Source: Schistosoma mansoni (taxonomy: Eukaryota; Platyhelminthes; Trematoda; Strigeidida; Schistosomatidae). From it: a stretch of 64,000 nucleotides of DNA. Below, piece by piece: positions 58,370 through 64,000 of this stretch. Within the stretch, counting starts at the first letter, position 1; the number at the start of each line of letters is the position of its first letter. A program made the position numbers and the translations under genes. The notes beneath the pieces are model-generated. The model was not told where the DNA came from. It saw nothing but the letters and a program-made list of their open reading frames with translations, and did no database searches. Location: NCBI RefSeq assembly GCF_000237925.1, contig NC_031495.1, positions 56,400,108 to 56,464,107 on the forward strand, in the 5' to 3' direction.

Positions 58370-61320
58370 AATTAGGATCCAATGATAAATAACTCCGCCT
58401 ATAGCCCCTCCGGGAGCTAATACAGGTCTCAAGCCCCGATAAAGGAGGAGGGTTGGGCATGGGTCTAGCGACCCCATCTCGTAGAAAACTAACCCGCTAA
58501 AAAACGCTAACCAGAAAAAATAATTCAAACCATTTAAACTTTGCCCTGGGAGTTAGAAGGTCTCCATTTAGAAGAGTTTCGACGCCTCATTGTGAAAACC
58601 GAGATCCTTCGAAAGCCACGAAGCCGATGCCTCTTCTGAAAACCAAAACAACCATTTGTCTAGGTACACGAAATTCCTGTACAGCGTGGAAGACCGGAAG
58701 AGCCTTCAAAATTGCTTCGGAATTAAGGAGATATAACCTTGAGGTGCCTGGGATCAGTGAAACACATTGTACGCAGGTTGGACAACAACGACTATCATCA
58801 GGAGAGCTCCCGTTATACTCCGGCCATTAAGAAGAGAATGCTCCACATACACAAGGGGTTGCATTTATGCTTCCCAAACAAGCCTAAAATACATTTATAG
58901 GATGGAAATCTCATGGACGAAGGATCATCAAAGCATCCTTCAAAACAAAGAAGAAAGAGGGTATTACAATGAGCGTCATCCAATGCTATGCGCCTACCGA
59001 CGATTGCAATGAAGGGATTAAAGATCGATTATATGATGGGTTGCAGACAATCGTGGGGAAATGCCCAACAAAGGACCTGGCCATTCTGATGGGAGATTTA
59101 AATGCCAAGGTTGGAATGGAAAACACTAGATATGAAGACATCATGGGACGAAATGGGCTTACTGGGAGAAAGGAAAGAAAGTGTTGAGATATTTGAAACT
59201 TATGCGCCTTCAACAAACTGGTCATAGGCAGTGACATATTTCCACATAAACAAATGAACAAAGCCATGCAGATTTCAGTGGATCACACTACACAGAACCA
59301 AATTGACCATGTCTGCGTCAACAAAAAGCTCAGGAGGACGATGGAGGATGTGAGAACCAGGAGAGGAGCAGACATAACATCAGATCATCACTTGCTGGTT
59401 GCCAAGATGAAACTAAAACTTAAGAAGCACTGGACAACGAGGCGGACAAAATCAACAAAGTTTGACACGGCTTTTCTTCGAGATACTGACTAACTCAACA
59501 AATTCAACATAGCCCTCAGCAACAGGTTCCAGGCCTTTCATGATCTACTCAATGGAGAGGGAACAACTATGGAGAACAACTGGTAATAGATAAAAGAGGC
59601 AATCATTTTAACATGTCAGGAGGTTCAGGGTCACAAGTAACACCATCACAAGGAATGGATCACCGTTGGTACACTGGATAAGATTGAAGAAAGAAGGAAC
59701 AAGAAGGCAGCAATCAATACCAGCCGAATAAGAGCAGAAAAAGCCAAGGCACAGCTCGAATACACAGAAGTAAACAAGCAAGTGAAGAGGAACATCAGAA
59801 CCGACAAACGTAAATATGTGGAAGATTTAGCGATGACAGCGGAAAAGGCTGCAAGAGAGGGAAACACGAGATAACTGTATGATACAACCAAGAAACTTGC
59901 TGGAAATTACCGTATGCTAGAAAGACCAGTGAAAAGCAAGGAAGGCAAAGTAATCACCGACATTGAAGAACAACAAAACAGGTGGGTAGAACACTTCAAA
60001 GAACTCTTGAATAGACCAGCTCCACTGAACCCACCCAACATCGAAGCAGCACCCAAGGACCTCCTAATAGATGTTGGCCCACCAACAGTTGAAGAGATCA
60101 GCATGGCCATCAGGCTAATTAAGAGCGGCAAAGCAGAGGGACCAGATAACCTACCAGTAGAAGCACTGAAAGCAGATGTAGCAGCAGCTGCAAAGATACT
60201 CCACATTCTCTTCAGTAAGATTTTGGATGAAGAACAAGTACCAACAGACTGGAAAGAAGGACAGCTTATCAAGATGCCAAAGAAAGGTGATCTCAGCAAG
60301 TGTGATAACTACAGGGGCATCACTCTTCTCTCAATACCAGGAAAAGTCTTCAACAGGGTATTGTTAAACAGAATGAAGGATTCCGTAGACGCCCAACTTC
60401 GAGATCAACAGGCTGAATTTCGTAAAGATCGATCGTGTACAGACCAAATCGCAACTCTACGGAACATTTTGGAACAATCAATTAAATGAAATTCATCACT
60501 CTACATCAACTTCATTGACTATGAGAAAGCACTCGATAGTGTGGACAGGACAACACTATGGAGGCTTCTTCGACACTACGGCGTGCCTGAGAAGATAGTC
60601 AATATCATACAGAACTCCTATGATGGATTAAACTGCCAAATCGTTCACGGAGGACAACTCACCGACCACCAGCCCAATCACACTTGATGGAGAAACTCTG
60701 GAGCAGGTGGGAGCGTTCACTTACCTTCCTGGACAGCAGCATCATCAATCTACAAGGAGGATGTAATGCACACATAAAAACAAGGATTGGCAAAGTAAGG
60801 ACAGCATCCCTACAGTTGAACAACATATGCAACTCCAAACAGATGTCTGTCAACCAATACCAAAGTCACAATCTTCAATACGAACGTCAAGACAGTGAGT
60901 TCTACTGTATGAAGCTGAAACTTCGAGAACTACCACAACCATAGTCAAAAGGTGCAAGTATGTGTAAACAATTGTCTACTCAAGATACTCAATGTCCATT
61001 GACCGGATACCATCAACAACAGCCTAATGTGGAAGAGAACAAACCAACTTCCATCTGAGGAGGAAACTAGGAAAAAACGTTAGAAGTGGATAAGACACAC
61101 ATTGAGGAGATCATCACAATACATCACTAGGCAAGGACTAACTTGGGATTCTGAGGAGAAACGGAAAAGAGAAAGGTCAAAGGACACATTGGTCGGGAAT
61201 TGGAGGTAGACATGAAAAGGATGAATATTAACTGGAAAGGGTTGCTTAGGACAAGGTTGGATAGAGAATGCTGGTGAGCGGCCTGTGCTCCGCGAGGGGT
61301 AGCAGGCGTAATTAATTTAG
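58370..61320 (+). mobile_element. RTE-like LINE, longest copy, internal RT deletion
   Basis: The 5' UTR-like GC-rich start (CTCCGCCTATAGCCCCTCC) is present. Endonuclease: VPGISETHCTQVGQQRLSSG, VIQCYAPTDD, LAILMGDLNAKVGMEN, NQIDHVCVNKKLRRTMEDVR and ADITSDHHLLVAKMKLK. Linker ORF 59914-60489: SGKAEGPDNLPVEALKADV, CDNYRGITLLSIPGKVFNRV, RDQQAEFRKDRSCTDQIATL. RT continues to YEKALDSVDRTTLW and SYDGLNCQIVHGGQL. At about 60665 the catalytic core is deleted and the C-terminal region resumes (THLPS/LEQVGAFTYLP, IKTRIGKVRTASLQLNNICN). Several stops; dead. Confidence 0.9.
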
Positions 61321-61462
61321 TAACATCGTTGGCTGAACTCGACAATTCATCGTTAAGTTTCATTGGCATAATAGAAAGGCTGGTAGAGAAGGATTTAATT
61401 TAACTGTGAATTACACTTTTTCAATTGTTTTTCTAAGTTCCACACCCAACAGTCTAACAAGT

Positions 61463-61628
61463 TATGATAATTAGAAGTATTTGAATTGTAGTATAAACTA
61501 GTAATCCCCGGAATAACGCAATGTAATCAAGAAGTATTAGATGAGCCCGAACGAATGTATTGTATTTGGAATTCAAAATTACAACAGTCATCAGTACGAA
61601 GAAGTCATTGATTTATTTAAACATCACA
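61463..61628 (-). repeat. LTR (3') of gag-only element copy 3
   Basis: 166 bp. In plus orientation it begins TATGATAATTAG and ends AAACATCACA. Identical to 63394-63559. Confidence 0.95.
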
Positions 61629-61738
61629 TCCGCCACAGCTCGAATTGGAGTGTAAGTGTCTGTAATCGATTGCTCGTCTTCTTCTTAAGTTCATCTTACA
61701 TCTGTCCGACGGTGTATTGGATGTAGACTCTGTATTAT

Positions 61739-63370
61739 CTAGAATGCACTCATTAGTATTAGAATTAACAACCGAAATTGGAACAGACTCACCTGGGTTC
61801 TGGGATTGTATACAATCAGCATGCCGGCTTTGTAATGAAACCATTGATATTTAGAATTTGCATCATGGACTTTCCAACAATATCCTCCCCCACGAAATAA
61901 TGTTGGGTCCTTACTTCGCAATGTTTTAGCCAATATGACGTTCCCAATTTGCATTATCTTCTCAAATCTTACGCATCGACTACTGCATGTGAGTATTTGG
62001 GAATAAACACTGATATATGATTTGAGGTATTCCATCATGTGACTTTGACTTGAATAAAAATCATGATACATATACTTTTTGTTATTCATATTAGAATATA
62101 CAGATGGATATGCATTGATATATGTAATTAACACACGTGATTCAATTAGGCTTGATTTACCTGCGAAACAATCGGATAGAAAACATTCATCTGCCTCATA
62201 TTCATTAGGATAATCTTGGACTTGATTTGGATTCTCTGTCTGTGCAAACTTCACTTCTGGGCAAACTGGTTCTCTGGTTGCTTCGGAAAATTTTGCTATC
62301 CCCTCTGTATCATTATACCCCTGACTAGGGATTCTATTCAACATGCATTGTTCGTGAGAGTATCCAACATATGACACAATAACATCAGAAATATGACTAG
62401 AATTCAACTCATAAGAAACATATTTTTCACATTCATTAGGAATATCATTAGAGATAAATTCATTATGAGGACCATTGACACTTGATATGATATCAGAATC
62501 CGATTCTTCTGAAATATTTTCCTCAAATTGATTAAGAGTTTCATTAGGTAATGGATCATCAGGGAATTCAACATCTACCATGACTGAATTTGGTTTTTGA
62601 TCATGATTTGACTCATTTAACATTCTATTCTCAGAGTTGTAAGAAATTACATCAGAAGTATGTGAATTATTACGACAAACCATATCTGGCACAATAACAT
62701 GAGAAATCTGATAAGTTGATTGGTTGAGAATTTTCGCCTCCCAATGACTCTGGGTTTCATTCAACTCTGGACTGTTATATAACGTTATACCTCTTCTAGA
62801 TAAAGATAACTGATCATTAGAAGCATCCATCTTAGCATTACTTTCAGCGAAATGAACCATGGTATTACAAACTGACTGAATATGTCCAGTTATACCACAT
62901 TTAAAGCATTTAGAATTACGAAATATACATGAATTACATGGGTGAAACTTGCCGCAGAACATGCATTTACTAAACTTGTGCTCATCATCATGGACTGTTT
63001 CACAACTCAATGAAGTATTATCTGAATAGATTTGATTACGCATCGAACTACGACGACTGTTTGAATAAGTGGAATTCCTGATGTTCTGACGAGTCATTTT
63101 ATCGGATTTTCCTTTCTTACCGCATTCGGAATTTGTATACTTTACATGATCCAACAGAAGTTGCTTGAGAGTTGCATAGGGGAGTGAAATCGGTTTGTCT
63201 GGAAGTGCCAAAATCTTTATAAGGCTGTATGCTTCTTTCCCGATGAATGTAAGGAAATGGGCCACAATATTAAAATCCTCATCATCTTCCTTGGTCATAG
63301 CCCAGATTTCGAACCTTTCCATGTACTCCTCAAAAGCATTAAAACCTGAATTTATATCCAACCGTTCCAT
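61739..63370 (-). CDS. gag-like polyprotein of the gag-only LTR element
   Basis: 543 residues from ATG at 63370. N-terminal capsid-like part: SGFNAFEEYMERFEIWAMTK, FLTFIGKEAYSLIKILA and YATLKQLLLDHVKY, the pattern of Ty3/gypsy gag proteins. Two zinc arrays follow near residues 136-165: CMFCGKFHPCNSC (C-x2-C-x3-H-x4-C) and CFKCGITGHIQSVC (C-x2-C-x4-H-x4-C), as in Mag-like lineages. The remaining ~375 residues are Asn/Ser/Glu-rich, contain repeated N-E-S and SYxxxSH-like phrases, and match no pol domain. The role of this long tail is unknown. Confidence 0.88.
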   Translation of the reverse strand: MERLDINSGFNAFEEYMERFEIWAMTKEDDEDFNIVAHFLTFIGKEAYSLIKILALPDKPISLPYATLKQLLLDHVKYTNSECGKKGKSDKMTRQNIRNSTYSNSRRSSMRNQIYSDNTSLSCETVHDDEHKFSKCMFCGKFHPCNSCIFRNSKCFKCGITGHIQSVCNTMVHFAESNAKMDASNDQLSLSRRGITLYNSPELNETQSHWEAKILNQSTYQISHVIVPDMVCRNNSHTSDVISYNSENRMLNESNHDQKPNSVMVDVEFPDDPLPNETLNQFEENISEESDSDIISSVNGPHNEFISNDIPNECEKYVSYELNSSHISDVIVSYVGYSHEQCMLNRIPSQGYNDTEGIAKFSEATREPVCPEVKFAQTENPNQVQDYPNEYEADECFLSDCFAGKSSLIESRVLITYINAYPSVYSNMNNKKYMYHDFYSSQSHMMEYLKSYISVYSQILTCSSRCVRFEKIMQIGNVILAKTLRSKDPTLFRGGGYCWKVHDANSKYQWFHYKAGMLIVYNPRTQVSLFQFRLLILILMSAF

Positions 63371-63393
63371 TACAGGCTCAATCGCGACGCCAA

Positions 63394-63559
63394 TATGATA
63401 ATTAGAAGTATTTGAATTGTAGTATAAACTAGTAATCCCCGGAATAACGCAATGTAATCAAGAAGTATTAGATGAGCCCGAACGAATGTATTGTATTTGG
63501 AATTCAAAATTACAACAGTCATCAGTACGAAGAAGTCATTGATTTATTTAAACATCACA
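63394..63559 (-). repeat. LTR (5') of gag-only element copy 3
   Basis: 166 bp, identical to 61463-61628. Confidence 0.95.
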
Positions 63560-63564
63560 CAAGT

Positions 63565-64000
63565 ACATCTCATTTACAGATAGACAAGTTACAGTTGTCT
63601 CCATCCCATCTATGGTAAATTCAGGCTTTCTCTGTGATAATCTTCATAAAGTTCTTCATATAGATGGAACTGTTCGATGATGGTAATCTGTTGATTTTTC
63701 AGGTGAACATTCCTAAGTTTCTTGTGGGGATTATTCGATCGTGAATAAACTGAGATGCTTCAACTCTCGAATTTATAAAAGGGTTCCAGATATCGTGATC
63801 AGAACCCTCAAATTCAAAGTTATGCAAACCTTTCCTTTAGTGAATAAACACTAGGGTATCTACTCTTTATCACTGGTTATTGAAAAGTGACTGATTCTAT
63901 GAGTATGAATATAATCAGTTGCTCTTATTCAGTATTTTATCAATGAAATTTTCTTTTTCTGTTTCCGAATACTATCCAGTGAGCTCTAATTATAGTGAAC
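63565..64000. other. flanking unique sequence, nothing recognised
   Basis: No ORF or repeat recognised up to the end of the window. Confidence 0.5.

Larger units (their letters stand above)
61463..63559 (-). mobile_element. gag-only LTR retroelement, copy 3 (young)
   Basis: 2097 bp with two identical 166-bp LTRs (61463-61628, 63394-63559) and a 5-bp target duplication CAAGT (61458-61462, 63560-63564). The interior is almost filled by one ORF and has no protease, RT, RNase H or integrase. Just inside the 5' LTR the minus strand reads TTGGCGTCGCGATTGAGCC, a possible tRNA primer site. Identical LTRs imply a very recent insertion. It looks whole as a non-autonomous element of the terminal-repeat-with-gag (TR-GAG) kind, dependent on pol from another element. 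Confidence 0.9.

Overview
The window reads as nuclear DNA of a blood fluke (Schistosoma or a close relative). It is AT-rich. Two host genes have typical schistosome structure, with introns of only 31-39 bases near the 5' end and multi-kilobase introns further on. The repeats are also typical: RTE-like and CR1-like LINEs, a CsRn1/Boudicca-type LTR element primed by tRNA-Trp, and tRNA-derived SINEs that carry hammerhead ribozymes. No bacterial operons, rRNA or CRISPR arrays are present.

Layout. 1-3250: no recognisable gene, one RTE-like LINE 3' fragment (1853-2302). 3258-3956: five exons of a lysine-rich, probably secreted protein gene, four of them copies of one 34-residue module inside a 153-bp tandem repeat. 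5175-5456: a small secreted-type ORF. 7176-8604: a truncated gag-only LTR element. 8933-8999: an isolated terminal exon resembling the tandem module. 9194-20511 (minus): a complete 12-exon ZC3H15/DFRP1 orthologue (393 aa), with an RTE-like LINE in its last intron and a CR1-like LINE ending about 45 bases before its start codon. 20557-24872: two 5'-truncated LINEs joined head to head. 24873-27199: second gag-only LTR element, itself interrupted by a 549-bp insert. 27925-28232, 31630-32025 and 35090-35440: palindromic hammerhead-tRNA-hammerhead repeats in an otherwise gene-poor stretch that runs to 41 kb. 41053-46445 (minus): a complete 5-exon REEP5/DP1 orthologue (189 aa), its large intron filled by LINE sequence. 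46575-52900: a CR1-like LINE split by a young 5.3-kb CsRn1-type element. 52950-57708: a long CR1-like copy joined to an old CsRn1-type remnant. 58370-61320: a long RTE-like copy. 61463-63559: a gag-only LTR element with identical LTRs and a 5-bp target duplication.

The two housekeeping-type genes face different tasks: ZC3H15 partners the GTPase DRG1 in translation control, and the REEP5-like protein shapes tubular ER. No operon-like cooperation is visible. The most unusual system in the window is the gag-only LTR family (three copies, no pol, one apparently very recent), followed by the palindromic hammerhead SINEs and the tandem-exon secreted gene with a stop codon in its fifth module. All assignments come from reading the sequence and recalling protein families. 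No database search was run.
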